Positions 15,964 through 24,378 of a stretch of DNA of 33,361 nt are shown here, piece by piece (positions within the stretch are counted from its first letter, which is position 1; every line of letters starts with the position of its first letter). The translations under genes and the position numbers were made by a program. The notes beneath the pieces were generated by a model that did no database searches, was not told the DNA's origin, and saw only the letters and a program-made list of their open reading frames with translations. The stretch covers positions 1-33,361 of the forward strand of contig JADFIA010000024.1 of NCBI GenBank assembly GCA_022566895.1, given 5' to 3'. The DNA comes from Pseudomonadota bacterium (GTDB lineage: Bacteria; Pseudomonadota; Alphaproteobacteria; Sphingomonadales; SMXR01).

Positions 15964-16616
15964 CACCTCTCCTCCGCCCTCGGCCGGGCGATCTGGTGCG
16001 CTCGGATGCCGAGCGCCGTGGCCAGCTCTTCGGGGCCCAGCGCGCCGTGCCGCAACAGCTTGAGAGCGCTGGTCGTAACCTCGAGGATGGTCGATGGGGC
16101 GGCGCTCGGCGCGGCGCCGCCGTCCAGGACCAGATCGACCAGATGGCCAAGCTCCGCCTCGATCTGATGAGCCTCGGCGGCGGTTTGGGCGCCCGAAGGA
16201 TTGGCGCTGGTGACCGCCAGCGGTCGCCCGAAGGCCCTCAGGATGGCCAGCGCCGCCGGGTGATCGGGCACCCGCAGGCCGATGGTCGGTCGGCCCGCCG
16301 TCAGCGTGGTCGAAACGGTCAAGCCCGCCGCCGCGGGCAGGACCAGAGTCAGCGGTCCGGGCCAGAAGGCCTCGGCCAGCTTCTGGGCGGCCGCGGGAAA
16401 CGCGGCCAGCCGCATGGCCGCCCGGCCATCGGCGACCATGATCACTACCGGCTTGTCCGGCGGCCGACCTTTGGCGGCGAACAGCTTGGTCAGGGCCGGC
16501 CGGTCGTCGGCCGCCGCGGCCAGCCCATAAACCGTGTCCGTGGGCATCACCACAAGCCCGCCCGCCTCGAGGGTGCGGACCGCTTGGGCGATGGCGTCTG
16601 GCGTAATCGGTATCAT
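15963..16616 (-). CDS. tsaC: L-threonylcarbamoyladenylate synthase (TsaC/YrdC type)
   Basis: This 217-residue protein is a YrdC-domain enzyme with PTDTVYGLA (25-33) and the nucleotide-binding KGRPPDKP (49-56). It makes threonylcarbamoyl-AMP from threonine, bicarbonate and ATP, the first step of the t6A modification at position 37 of ANN-decoding tRNAs. It lacks the extra C-terminal Sua5 domain of about 120 residues, so it is the short TsaC form. The stop codon shares one base with the start of the downstream oxidase gene (TGATG). The two products are not known to be functionally linked, so the pairing is probably an operon of convenience, often seen in alphaproteobacteria by my recollection. 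The start at 16616 fits the family N-terminus. Confidence 0.92.
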   Translation of the reverse strand: MIPITPDAIAQAVRTLEAGGLVVMPTDTVYGLAAAADDRPALTKLFAAKGRPPDKPVVIMVADGRAAMRLAAFPAAAQKLAEAFWPGPLTLVLPAAAGLTVSTTLTAGRPTIGLRVPDHPAALAILRAFGRPLAVTSANPSGAQTAAEAHQIEAELGHLVDLVLDGGAAPSAAPSTILEVTTSALKLLRHGALGPEELATALGIRAHQIARPRAEER

Positions 16617-16696
16617 TTTGTGTCCCCGGCCTGTGGATCGAGACTCTCTTTAGCCGAGATCGCCCGGTCCAGCAACGTGGGCGTAGAGGGCCTGGC

Positions 16697-16724
16697 TTGC
16701 CTTCGAAGGGCCGGGCAGTTAGCT
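16697..16724 (+). promoter_or_regulatory. Candidate promoter for the MBL hydrolase / acyl-CoA ligase pair
   Basis: TTGCCT (16697-16702) and TTAGCT (16719-16724) are separated by 16 bp and lie about 20-25 bp upstream of the first Met codon, a plausible housekeeping promoter for a high-GC alphaproteobacterium. Prediction only. Confidence 0.3.
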
Positions 16725-16743
16725 TGGCCTCAAACAAAGGGAT

Positions 16744-17859
16744 ATGGCAATGGCATCCAGGGATACGGCTGACCTGCCGCCGCCACAGCATCATGGCGAC
16801 GATCCGGAGGAGGCTCTGGAATTTCCCTTTTCCGAGGCCCCGGCCCCCGGTCAGCTGATGCCGATCGACGACAGGATTTCCTGGTTGCGCATGCCGCTGC
16901 CGTTCCAACGGCTCGATCATATCAATCTTTATGTTCTCGACGACGGCGAGGCCTATACGCTGGTTGACAGCGGCCTGGCGACCGACGAGACGCGCGCCAT
17001 CTGGCGCCAGCTGTTGGCCGGCCCGCTGTCCGACAAACCGGTCGGACGCATCGTGATCACCCATTTCCACCCGGATCACGTGGGGTTGGCCGGCTGGCTT
17101 TGTCAGCGCACCGGGGCGGCCATCTGGATGACCCGCACCGAGTTTTTCTTTGCCCGCGTATTTCAGCTGGAGGCCACCCCGCAGCCGCCGCAGGCGGCCT
17201 TGGATTTCTTCGAGCGGGCCGGCTTTTCGGATCAGGCGATGGACAAGCTCAAAGCGGCGCGATACGACAATTATTCCCGCGCCACCTCGAAGCTGCCGCT
17301 CGATTACCACCGCCTCAAAGCGGGAGACCAGCTGGAAAACGGCGACCGCACTTGGACCATCCGCATCGGCAGCGGCCATTCGCCCGAACACGCCTGTCTG
17401 TATGAGGCCGAAGCGGGGATTCTCATCTCCGGCGATCAGATCCTGCCGCGCATCACTTCGAACGTCGGCGTCTACCCGGGCGAGCCGTTGGCCAATCCTC
17501 TGGCCGACTGGCTCGACAGCATCGACCGGTTTTCCAAGCTGCCCGAAAAGACCCTGGTGCTGCCGGCCCACCACGGGCCCTTTATCGGGCTGCGCAAACG
17601 GCTCGAGGAGATTCGCGGCTCCCATATCCGGCGCCTTAAAGCTCTGAGCAAGCACTGCGCCGAGCCGCGCTCGGCCATCGAGGCCTTTCCGGTGCTGTTC
17701 AAACGGCGGCTTAAGGGCATGGACTTTATCCTGGCCACGGCCGAGAGCCTGGCTCATCTCCACTATTTGGAGGCCGGCGGCTTTGTCGCCCGCCGTATCG
17801 ACGGGCCGGTGCACCGCTTTCAAACCGTACGGCCTTACGATAACGGTGCCGGCGGCTGA
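16744..17859 (+). CDS. MBL-fold metallo-hydrolase, 371 aa
   Basis: The metallo-beta-lactamase signature THFHPDHVG supplies H107, H109, D111 and H112, numbered from the Met at 16744. Later ligands are the His in GSGHSPEHACLY and the Asp in SGDQILP, so a binuclear metal site is complete. A C-terminal helical extension resembles the LACTB2-like winged-helix tail. Family members hydrolyse thioesters, lactones or nucleic acids; the substrate here is not evident. The stop overlaps the start of an acyl-CoA ligase (TGATG), which makes a fatty-acyl thioester or related substrate attractive but unproven. The second Met (16750) has the better-spaced AAAGGG site and may be the true start. Confidence 0.88.
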   Translation: MAMASRDTADLPPPQHHGDDPEEALEFPFSEAPAPGQLMPIDDRISWLRMPLPFQRLDHINLYVLDDGEAYTLVDSGLATDETRAIWRQLLAGPLSDKPVGRIVITHFHPDHVGLAGWLCQRTGAAIWMTRTEFFFARVFQLEATPQPPQAALDFFERAGFSDQAMDKLKAARYDNYSRATSKLPLDYHRLKAGDQLENGDRTWTIRIGSGHSPEHACLYEAEAGILISGDQILPRITSNVGVYPGEPLANPLADWLDSIDRFSKLPEKTLVLPAHHGPFIGLRKRLEEIRGSHIRRLKALSKHCAEPRSAIEAFPVLFKRRLKGMDFILATAESLAHLHYLEAGGFVARRIDGPVHRFQTVRPYDNGAGG

Positions 17860-19553
17860 TGGCGCCGGGCGCCGAGCGACCCTGGCTCAAATCCTATCCG
17901 CAAGGGATCGTCTGGGACCAGAGCTTCGAGGCCACCTCGCTGCAATCGATCCTCGATCAATCGGCGGCCGCGCACGGCGCTGACATTCATATCGATTTCC
18001 TGGGCCGCAGCTACCGCTACCGCGAGACCCTCGATCTGGCCAACCGGGTGGCCAAGGGCCTGCAGGAGCTTGGCCTCGCAGCCGGCGACCGGGTGGGGAT
18101 TTTCATGCCCAATTGCCCGCAATATGTGTGGATGTTTTTCGGCATCCTCAAAGCCGGCGGCGTCGTGGTGAACCTGAGCCCGCTCTATTCAACCGCCGAG
18201 CTGGTCCAGCAGATCGCTGACAGCGGCGTCGACATCCTGCTGACGCTCAATCTGCGATCCCTGGTGCCAAAGGCCGAGCGGCTGGTGGCCGACGGCGCCG
18301 TCTCGAAGGTCGTGCTGTGCCGGCTGGAGGACACGCTGCCGCGCCTGCATGGCCTTTTGTTCCGCTTTCTCGATCGCCGCCGGGCGCCGGCACCCAGGCA
18401 TCCGGCCTTTGTCAGCGCCCGCCAGCTGACCGCCAATGACGGTGATTTTACCGAGCGGCCGATCGATCCCCACGAGGACCTGGCGGTCCTCCAGTATACC
18501 GGCGGCACCACGGGTCTGCCTAAGGGCGCCATGCTGACCCATGCCAATCTGTCGATCAACCTGCAGCAGGCGCTGGCCTGGGAGCGGCATGTGGAGACCG
18601 GGAAATCGACCTTTCTGACCGTGCTGCCGATGTTCCACGCCTACGCCATGACCGTGATCATGTGCGGCGGCACGGCGCTGGCCGCCAAACTCGTGATCCT
18701 GCCCAAGTTCGAAGCCAGGCAGACCCTCAAGGCGATCCGCCGCACGCGGCCCGATTTCCTGCCCGTCGTGCCGACCATGCTGATCGCCCTGCTGGACGAA
18801 CCGGATTTTGCGGCTGACGATTTTAAAAGCATCACCTCCTGCCTCTCCGGCGGCGCGCCGCTGGCTGACGATCTGCGGGCCAGGATCGACGGGCTGCTCG
18901 AGGGTACCGTGGTGCGCGAAGGCTACGGGCTCACCGAATGTTCACCGATCGCCATCGGCAATCCCAAGGGAGAGGGGGGAAAGCCGGGCTCGGTTGGGCT
19001 GCCGGTGCCGGCCACCGAGGTTATGATCTGCGACCCCGAGAGGCCCTCCAGGCGGCTGGAGCAAGGCCAAGTGGGCGAGATTTGTCTGGCTGGCCCGCAG
19101 ATCATGAAGGGCTACTGGCAGCGCCCGGAGGCGACCGCAGAGGCGCTTTACGAAGGGCGCCTGAGGACTGGTGATCTGGGCTATCTCGACGCCGAGGGCT
19201 ATCTCTATATCGTCGATCGGATCAAGGACATGATCCTGGTCGGCGGCTTTAACGTTTATCCACGGCTCATCGAAGAGGCCCTTTTCGATCATCCCAAGGT
19301 CAGCCAGGCGGCGGTGATCGGCCTGCCGGATTCCTACCTCGGCGAAGTGCCGGTGGCTTTCGTGGTGCCGCGCCCGGACCAGACGCTCGAGGAAGCGGAA
19401 CTCCGCCTGTTTTTGAAACAACGCATCGGCAAGCACGAGATGCCGCGGCACTTTTATTTCCGCTCCGAACTGCCCCAGACGATGGTCGGCAAGGTCGACA
19501 AAAAAGCCCTGAGGGCCGAGTTTTCAGACCAGCCCGGGGTTAGCGCGAAATAA
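17859..19553 (+). CDS. Long-chain fatty acid-CoA ligase (FadD-like), 564 aa
   Basis: This ANL-superfamily enzyme has the AMP-binding P-loop YTGGTTGLPKG (213-223), the GYGLTE adenylate motif, the hinge region with YLDAEGYLYIVDRIKDMI, and a C-terminal lysine in a PQTMVGKVDKKALR context. The length of about 560 and the sequence type match long-chain acyl-CoA synthetases, which activate fatty acids through an acyl-adenylate for beta-oxidation or lipid synthesis at the inner membrane. It is translationally coupled to the preceding MBL hydrolase by a one-base overlap. xseB follows 82 bp later with its own possible promoter. The acyl chain-length preference cannot be read from sequence. Confidence 0.93.
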   Translation: MAPGAERPWLKSYPQGIVWDQSFEATSLQSILDQSAAAHGADIHIDFLGRSYRYRETLDLANRVAKGLQELGLAAGDRVGIFMPNCPQYVWMFFGILKAGGVVVNLSPLYSTAELVQQIADSGVDILLTLNLRSLVPKAERLVADGAVSKVVLCRLEDTLPRLHGLLFRFLDRRRAPAPRHPAFVSARQLTANDGDFTERPIDPHEDLAVLQYTGGTTGLPKGAMLTHANLSINLQQALAWERHVETGKSTFLTVLPMFHAYAMTVIMCGGTALAAKLVILPKFEARQTLKAIRRTRPDFLPVVPTMLIALLDEPDFAADDFKSITSCLSGGAPLADDLRARIDGLLEGTVVREGYGLTECSPIAIGNPKGEGGKPGSVGLPVPATEVMICDPERPSRRLEQGQVGEICLAGPQIMKGYWQRPEATAEALYEGRLRTGDLGYLDAEGYLYIVDRIKDMILVGGFNVYPRLIEEALFDHPKVSQAAVIGLPDSYLGEVPVAFVVPRPDQTLEEAELRLFLKQRIGKHEMPRHFYFRSELPQTMVGKVDKKALRAEFSDQPGVSAK

Positions 19554-19566
19554 CTTGAGGCGAAAG

Positions 19567-19595
19567 TTGTTATCCCGATCATCTGGAGCTAAAGT
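19567..19595 (+). promoter_or_regulatory. Candidate promoter for xseB-ispA-tlyA
   Basis: TTGTTA (19567-19572) and TAAAGT (19590-19595) are separated by exactly 17 bp, each a 4/6 match to consensus. They lie in the gap between the acyl-CoA ligase stop and the xseB start. This would give a leader of roughly 33 nt. Confidence 0.35.
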
Positions 19596-19635
19596 CCTGC
19601 CGTGAGTGGGAGCAACCCGAATTTCGAGAGAGCGA

Positions 19636-19902
19636 ATGGCCGAAAAGCCGGTAAAAATTCCGCACGATATCGCGGCGCTGTCCTTTGAGAAAGCGCTGGC
19701 GGCGCTCGAGGAAATCGTTACCAAGCTTGAATCCGGCGAAGTGGGTCTCGAGGATTCAATCGCCATTTACACCCGCGGCAGCTTGTTGCGGCGGCATTGT
19801 CAGGACAAATTGAAAAGCGCCGAGGCCAAGATCGAAATGATCCAGATCGGCGAGCCGGGCGAGCCCCCGGGGACGGTACCTTTCGACGCGGACGAGGGAT
19901 AG
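19636..19902 (+). CDS. xseB: Exodeoxyribonuclease VII small subunit
   Basis: This 88-residue protein matches XseB: a helical hairpin with LSFEKALAALEEIVTKLESG, then GLEDSIAIYTRG and a final helix of the type LxxHCQDKLKSAEAKIE. It binds the large subunit XseA to form exonuclease VII, which degrades single-stranded DNA. xseA is not in the window. The ATG at 19636 is chosen over an in-frame GTG 30 bp upstream because it has a GAGAGAG site just before it and the family N-terminus starts here. The prenyl synthase gene follows closely, the usual neighbour in alphaproteobacteria. Confidence 0.94.
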   Translation: MAEKPVKIPHDIAALSFEKALAALEEIVTKLESGEVGLEDSIAIYTRGSLLRRHCQDKLKSAEAKIEMIQIGEPGEPPGTVPFDADEG

Positions 19903-19908
19903 CGGCCG

Positions 19909-20805
19909 GTGGCCATGCAGGATGGTCTTGAAGTGGCGCTTCTGGCGACCGCGGCGGCGGTCGAGAAAAAGCTCGAAAAGCTACTGCCACCCCTGGCCGG
20001 GGCCGAACACCATCTGATCGAGGCGATGCGCTATTCGATGTTTGCCGGCGGTAAGCGGCTGCGGCCTTTCCTGGTGGTCGCCAGCGCCGATCTGTTCGGC
20101 GTTAACCGGGACTGCTCGCTGCGGGTGGCGGCGGCGATCGAGTGTATCCACTGCTATTCGCTCATTCACGACGATCTGCCGGTCATGGACGACGACGACA
20201 TGCGGCGCGGCCGGGCGACCTGTCATATCAAATTTGGTCAGGCGACGGCGATCCTGGCCGGCGATGCTCTGCAAACGCTGGCTTTCGAAATTCTGGCCGA
20301 GGATGCGACCCACGAGGATCCCTGGGTGCGCTGCGAACTGGTGCGGGCGTTGGCGCGGGCGGCCGGCGTGCACGGCATGGCCGGCGGCCAGACGATCGAT
20401 CTGGCGAGCGAAAACGTGGATCTGGATATCGGCGAAACGACCCGGCTGCAGCAGCTAAAGACCGGCGCCCTGATTTGTTTTTCGGTCGAGGCGGGGGCGG
20501 TTCTCGGCAAGGCCTCGAACCCTATGCGAAACCGTTTAATGGGCTACGCCCGGGATCTCGGGCTGGCCTTTCAGATCACCGACGATCTGCTCGATTACGC
20601 CGGCGACCCTGACGAGATGGGCAAGGCGGTGGGCAAGGATGCCAAGCAGGGCAAGTCTACCTTCGTCTCGATCATGGGCCCGGAGCGGGCCCGGCAACAG
20701 GCCGCGATGCTGGCCCGTCAGGCGGCCGAGCATTTGGACGAGTTTGGCCAAAAAGCGGTGCTGCTAAAAGATCTCGCCCGATATGTGGTCGAGCGCCGCA
20801 AATAG
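19909..20805 (+). CDS. ispA: Farnesyl/geranyl diphosphate synthase (IspA-type polyprenyl synthetase)
   Basis: Both aspartate-rich motifs of trans-prenyltransferases are present: the first, DDLPVMDDDD (88-97), follows ECIHCYSLIH, and the second is DDLLDYAGD. The substrate motif GGKRLRP (47-53) is intact. The residues before the first motif (CYSLIH) are those of bacterial IspA, so farnesyl diphosphate is the likely product, made from IPP and DMAPP in the cytoplasm for quinones, undecaprenol and hopanoids. The GTG at 19909 is better spaced from the GAGGGA site than the ATG two codons later. It starts 6 bp after xseB. The usual next gene, dxs, is missing and tlyA follows directly. Confidence 0.93.
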   Translation: MAMQDGLEVALLATAAAVEKKLEKLLPPLAGAEHHLIEAMRYSMFAGGKRLRPFLVVASADLFGVNRDCSLRVAAAIECIHCYSLIHDDLPVMDDDDMRRGRATCHIKFGQATAILAGDALQTLAFEILAEDATHEDPWVRCELVRALARAAGVHGMAGGQTIDLASENVDLDIGETTRLQQLKTGALICFSVEAGAVLGKASNPMRNRLMGYARDLGLAFQITDDLLDYAGDPDEMGKAVGKDAKQGKSTFVSIMGPERARQQAAMLARQAAEHLDEFGQKAVLLKDLARYVVERRK

Positions 20806-20836
20806 GCCCGATCGCCGACCAAAGCCGGGAGGGGCG

Positions 20837-21586
20837 ATGTCCGCTACATCCAGAATAAGGGCCGATCTGGCCATGGTTGCCCGGCGGCTGGCCGACAGCC
20901 GCTCGCGGGCCAAAGCGCTGATCGAAGCCGGCGAGGTCTATGCCGGAGAGGACCGCATCAGCCGGCCCGGCCAACTGGTATCAGAGGCGGCCGATCTGCG
21001 GATCAAGGGCGATATCCACCACTGGCTCAGCCGCGGTGCCCTGAAACTCGAGCACGGCCTTTCGCTGTTCGAAATCGACCTCACAGACCGCATCGGCCTC
21101 GATATCGGCGCCTCGACCGGCGGCTTTACGGAGGTGCTTTTGGCGCGCGGCTGCCGCCGGGTCTACGCCGTCGATGTGGGCCGCGATCAGTTGCACCGGC
21201 GGTTGCGCGAGGATCCCAGGGTGTTGTCCTTCGAAGGGCTGAATGCCCGCCATCTGAGCGCCCGGCAAATCCCGGAACCGGTCGATATCCTGGTCGCCGA
21301 CGTCAGCTTCATTTCGTTGATAAAAGCGCTGCCCAATCCGCTCAAACTGGCCGCCCCGGGGGCCTGGCTGGTGGCTCTCATCAAGCCACAGTTCGAGGTC
21401 GGAAAAGGCAAGGTGGGCAAGCGCGGAGTGGTCAAGGATCCGGCGCTGCACCGGAAAGCCTGCAGCGAGGTCAAAGACTGGCTCGATGGACAACCGGGCT
21501 GGCAGGTCGTGGGGATCGAGGAAAGCCCGATCATCGGCCCCAAAGGAAACCGGGAATTTCTGATAGCGGCCAGGTTTGAGGCTTAA
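20837..21586 (+). CDS. tlyA: TlyA-family rRNA (cytidine-2'-O)-methyltransferase, hemolysin A-like
   Basis: An N-terminal S4 RNA-binding domain (about 7-60) is joined to an FtsJ-like methyltransferase domain that begins with the SAM-binding motif LDIGASTGGFTEV (88-100). Downstream are ADVSFISL, LIKPQFE and VKDPALHRK, which are family signatures. TlyA proteins methylate ribose in 16S and/or 23S rRNA; in mycobacteria loss gives capreomycin resistance. The ATG at 20837 is preferred to an upstream in-frame codon because a GGGAGGGG site precedes it and the S4 homology starts there, giving 249 residues. Its stop overlaps the convergent fabI stop by four bases (TTAA, 21583-21586). Confidence 0.93.
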   Translation: MSATSRIRADLAMVARRLADSRSRAKALIEAGEVYAGEDRISRPGQLVSEAADLRIKGDIHHWLSRGALKLEHGLSLFEIDLTDRIGLDIGASTGGFTEVLLARGCRRVYAVDVGRDQLHRRLREDPRVLSFEGLNARHLSARQIPEPVDILVADVSFISLIKALPNPLKLAAPGAWLVALIKPQFEVGKGKVGKRGVVKDPALHRKACSEVKDWLDGQPGWQVVGIEESPIIGPKGNREFLIAARFEA

Positions 21587-22395
21587 ACGGTCGAGATGTC
21601 CGGCGCATCCTCGAGCTTCATGCCGATCACATGATAGCCCGCATCCACATGGTGGATCTCGCCGGTCACGCCGCTCGCCAGATCGCTCAGGAGATAAAGC
21701 CCGGCCCGCCCCACCTCGCCGATTGTGACATTGCGGCGCAGGGGCGAGTTGTATTCGTTCCATTTAAGGATATAGCGGAAATCGCCGATGCCGGAGGAGG
21801 CCAGGGTCCGGATCGGGCCGGCCGAAATGGCGTTGACCCGGATGCCGTCCTTGCCCAGGTCCTTGGCCAAATAACGCACGCTTGATTCAAGCGCCGCCTT
21901 GGCCAACCCCATGACATTGTAATGGGGGATCACGCGCTGGGCCCCCAAATAGCTCAGGGTCAAAAGGCTGCCGCCTTCGCTCATCATATTGCTGGCCCGC
22001 TGGGCCAGCGCGGTAAACGAATAACACGAGATACTCATGGTCAGGGTGAAGTTTTCGAGCGTCGTGTCCACGTAGCGCCCACGCAGCTGGTCCTTGTCCG
22101 AATAGCCGATCGCGTGGACCAGAAAGTCGAGGCTGCCCCAGCGGTCTTTCAAGACCTCGAAAACCGCGTCCATCGACGCCTGGTCGGTGACGTCGCACGG
22201 CTCGACCAGCTTAGAGCCCACGGATTCGGCCAGCGGCCGCACCCGGCGCTCCACCGCCTCGCCCTGAAAGGTGAAGGCCAGCTCCGCTCCCTCTGCGGCC
22301 ACCGCTTCAGCGATGCCCCAGGCCAGCGAGCGGTTATTGGCGACCCCCAGGATTAGGCCGCGCTTGCCCTTCATCAATGATCCGCTGTGGCTCAT
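21583..22395 (-). CDS. fabI: Enoyl-[acyl-carrier-protein] reductase (NADH), FabI type
   Basis: This 270-residue short-chain reductase has the divergent FabI features: the cofactor loop GVANNRSLAWG (17-27), the SISCYSF segment, and the catalytic pair in YNVMGLAK, with six residues between Tyr and Lys. The conserved GPIRTLASSGI segment of the substrate loop follows. It catalyses the last reduction of each fatty acid elongation cycle and is the usual target of triclosan. The start could be the ATG at 22395, after a GGGGGG run, or an internal Met at residue 8. A good promoter stands just upstream and overlaps the end of the brkB-like gene. The gene is convergent with tlyA. Confidence 0.95.
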   Translation of the reverse strand: MSHSGSLMKGKRGLILGVANNRSLAWGIAEAVAAEGAELAFTFQGEAVERRVRPLAESVGSKLVEPCDVTDQASMDAVFEVLKDRWGSLDFLVHAIGYSDKDQLRGRYVDTTLENFTLTMSISCYSFTALAQRASNMMSEGGSLLTLSYLGAQRVIPHYNVMGLAKAALESSVRYLAKDLGKDGIRVNAISAGPIRTLASSGIGDFRYILKWNEYNSPLRRNVTIGEVGRAGLYLLSDLASGVTGEIHHVDAGYHVIGMKLEDAPDISTV

Positions 22396-22429
22396 AGTCC
22401 CCCCAATTCAAGGCTGGTCGTATCCCCGC

Positions 22430-22457
22430 ATCCTACACCAAGATCACGACGGGTCAA
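22430..22457 (-). promoter_or_regulatory. Predicted promoter of fabI
   Basis: Read on the minus strand, TTGACC (22457-22452) is followed after 16 bp by TAGGAT (22435-22430), giving a start near 22423 and a leader of about 28 nt. The -35 lies inside the last codons of the upstream membrane-protein gene, which suggests fabI can be transcribed separately from it. Confidence 0.45.
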
Positions 22458-23340
22458 CGGCTTGAGGCATCGATTCGCCCTTCTGCCCGGGGCGAACGGA
22501 ATGGGTGTAAACCGCGTTCAGCTCGGCTCCCAGAATGAAGCCTATGCTGACGATAAAGAAGAAAATCTGAGCGATCAGTACGCCGGCCAAGCCGCCATAG
22601 GTGACGTCCAGGTTGCCCGCGTAGGACAGAAAAGTCGAAAATCCCGCTGCTGTGACCAGCCACACAGCGAGGGCAACCAGGGTGCCCGGCAGGTAGGAAA
22701 GCTCGGTAAAATGCGAGCGCGGGGCCAAAATAAAGTACATGCCGTAAAGCGCCATCAGGATCGAGGCCGGGCCCAGTCCGTAGCGCAGAAGCCGCCACAG
22801 GCTGGCCGCTTCATCGGGCAGGGACACGTAGGTCTCGATCACCGCCAGCAGGGCCGGCGCGAAGACCAGAAGGGCCATCCCCAATAGCGTGAACGCAGCC
22901 GCGATAACGACGATGCTGAGGCTCTCGAGGCGGGCCCGCCACATCTTGGGCCGGTAATGGCCGCCGCCAAAGGCGCTGACCACGGCGGCGCGCGCCGCAT
23001 CGACGCCGGCCGAAGCGGTCCACAGGGCCAGAATGACCGAGGCGGTCAAAATTTCGCGGTTGGTATTCTTGACGATGCCGGCGATCGGCTTGGTGACCAC
23101 TTTGGTCACTTCCTGCGGCAGATTGGCCAAAAGAAAGGCGATGGCGTCCTGGCCGAACTGCGTCTGGCCGAGAAAGCCCGACAGGGCGACGAGGAAGATC
23201 AGGAAAGGAAAAAAGGACAGCATGCCCAGAAAAGCCATGTTGCCGGCGTGCACCAGCCCGTCGTGGCGCCCGAAAGCAGCGCCGGCCAGGCCCAGGTTTC
23301 GCCACAGCCGGACCAAACCGGATTTTAAACGCTCACCCAT
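22444..23340 (-). CDS. YihY/BrkB-family inner-membrane protein
   Basis: The 298-residue protein has about six hydrophobic segments and the family's N-terminal pattern: a helix, then HAGNMAFLGMLSFFPFLIFLV in the first membrane segment, ASVILALWTASAGVDAARAAV in the middle, and YLPGTLVALAVWLV with GLAGVLIAQIFFF toward the end. The family was once called ribonuclease BN in error; its function is unknown, with reported links to serum resistance (BrkB) and transport. Here it starts 5 bp after the dnaJ-like stop, so the two are probably cotranscribed. The C-terminus is hydrophilic and extends past the last segment. Confidence 0.9.
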   Translation of the reverse strand: MGERLKSGLVRLWRNLGLAGAAFGRHDGLVHAGNMAFLGMLSFFPFLIFLVALSGFLGQTQFGQDAIAFLLANLPQEVTKVVTKPIAGIVKNTNREILTASVILALWTASAGVDAARAAVVSAFGGGHYRPKMWRARLESLSIVVIAAAFTLLGMALLVFAPALLAVIETYVSLPDEAASLWRLLRYGLGPASILMALYGMYFILAPRSHFTELSYLPGTLVALAVWLVTAAGFSTFLSYAGNLDVTYGGLAGVLIAQIFFFIVSIGFILGAELNAVYTHSVRPGQKGESMPQAVDPS

Positions 23341-23345
23341 GCAAC

Positions 23346-24290
23346 CTATCTGCCCTTGAGGTCCTTGCGGACCTCATAGGCGTGGCTCCGACGCCATGTG
23401 CCAAGGAAATCCTCGAGTTCGCGGTCGCCTTTCTTGGGCAGCACGATCCTGAGACTGACGATCTGATCGCCGGTCGCCTTGCCGCGTTTGATGCCCTTGC
23501 CTTTAAGCCGCAGCTTGCGGCCCGAGGAAGAGCCCTTGGGCACCGTGACGCTGACCGGCTTGCCGAGGGTCGGGATCGAGATTTTGGCGCCCAATACCGC
23601 CTCATCAAGGGTAATCGGCACGGCGATGTGAATATCGTCGCCCTGGCGCTCGAAAAACGGGTGCGGCTGGATCCTGACCTCAACCAGCGCGTCACCGGGC
23701 CGGCCACCGGCGGCACCCTTTTGACCCTGGCCAGACAGCCGGATCTGCTGACCGTCGCGCACCCCGGCCGGAATCCTGACCTTGAGCGTCTTGCCGGTCT
23801 CGAGCCGGAGCTTTTGCTGGCTGCCGCGGGCAGCGTCCAGAAACGGAATGGAAACCGAATAGAGAATATCCTGACCACGGCGCGGCCCTCGGTGGCCGCC
23901 GCGGCCCCGCCCGAGGCCGAACAGTTCGGCAAAGATATCGTCACCGCCGCCCTGCATCCGGAACTTGCCCCGGCGCTGGCCCGGTTTGAAGCCCCTGAAG
24001 ACCTCTTCGAAACTGCCAAAACCGCCACCACCGCCGCCAAAACCGGCTCCGGCGAAGGGCCGCGCCGCCGCCCCCGAGGCGTCGATCTCGCCGCGGTCGA
24101 ACTTGGCCCGCTGCTTCTTATCGCCCAGAATCGAGTAGGCCGCCGAGATCTGCTTGAAGCGTGTGGCGATCTTGCGGTCGCCGGGATTGCGATCGGGGTG
24201 CAATTTCTTGGCCAACCTACGGTAGGTCTTTTTGATCTCGGCAACGCTGGCCGATTTCTTGAGGCCGAGTGTCTGGTAGGGATTCTTCAT
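23346..24290 (-). CDS. DnaJ-class co-chaperone without zinc finger (CbpA/DjlA-type B)
   Basis: An N-terminal J domain (about 3-70) has the essential HPD at 31-33, so it should stimulate the ATPase of a DnaK. A Gly/Phe-rich linker (roughly 80-135) follows, then two beta-sandwich substrate domains with IPAGVRDGQQIRLSGQG and VPKGSSSGRKLRLKGKG. There is no CXXCXGXG zinc-binding region, so it is a type II (CbpA-like) protein rather than DnaJ itself. It would deliver unfolded proteins to DnaK in the cytoplasm. The linked brkB-like gene suggests a shared transcript but no known joint function. Confidence 0.93.
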   Translation of the reverse strand: MKNPYQTLGLKKSASVAEIKKTYRRLAKKLHPDRNPGDRKIATRFKQISAAYSILGDKKQRAKFDRGEIDASGAAARPFAGAGFGGGGGGFGSFEEVFRGFKPGQRRGKFRMQGGGDDIFAELFGLGRGRGGHRGPRRGQDILYSVSIPFLDAARGSQQKLRLETGKTLKVRIPAGVRDGQQIRLSGQGQKGAAGGRPGDALVEVRIQPHPFFERQGDDIHIAVPITLDEAVLGAKISIPTLGKPVSVTVPKGSSSGRKLRLKGKGIKRGKATGDQIVSLRIVLPKKGDRELEDFLGTWRRSHAYEVRKDLKGR

Positions 24291-24378
24291 GGCGAATCAT
24301 CACTCCCGGTGCCTCTGGCGACGGCGGCACCCGGCCCTAAAATGGGGTCGGTGGCTGCTTTTGCAAAGGCCCGGCCGC

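Noticed and set aside
15964-17823. A 1093-codon minus-strand open frame whose upstream part covers tsaC and the MBL hydrolase gene
   Set aside because: Only the part below 15963 shows homology; the upstream part is antisense to or out of frame with two well-supported genes and has a low-complexity Arg/Gly-rich translation.
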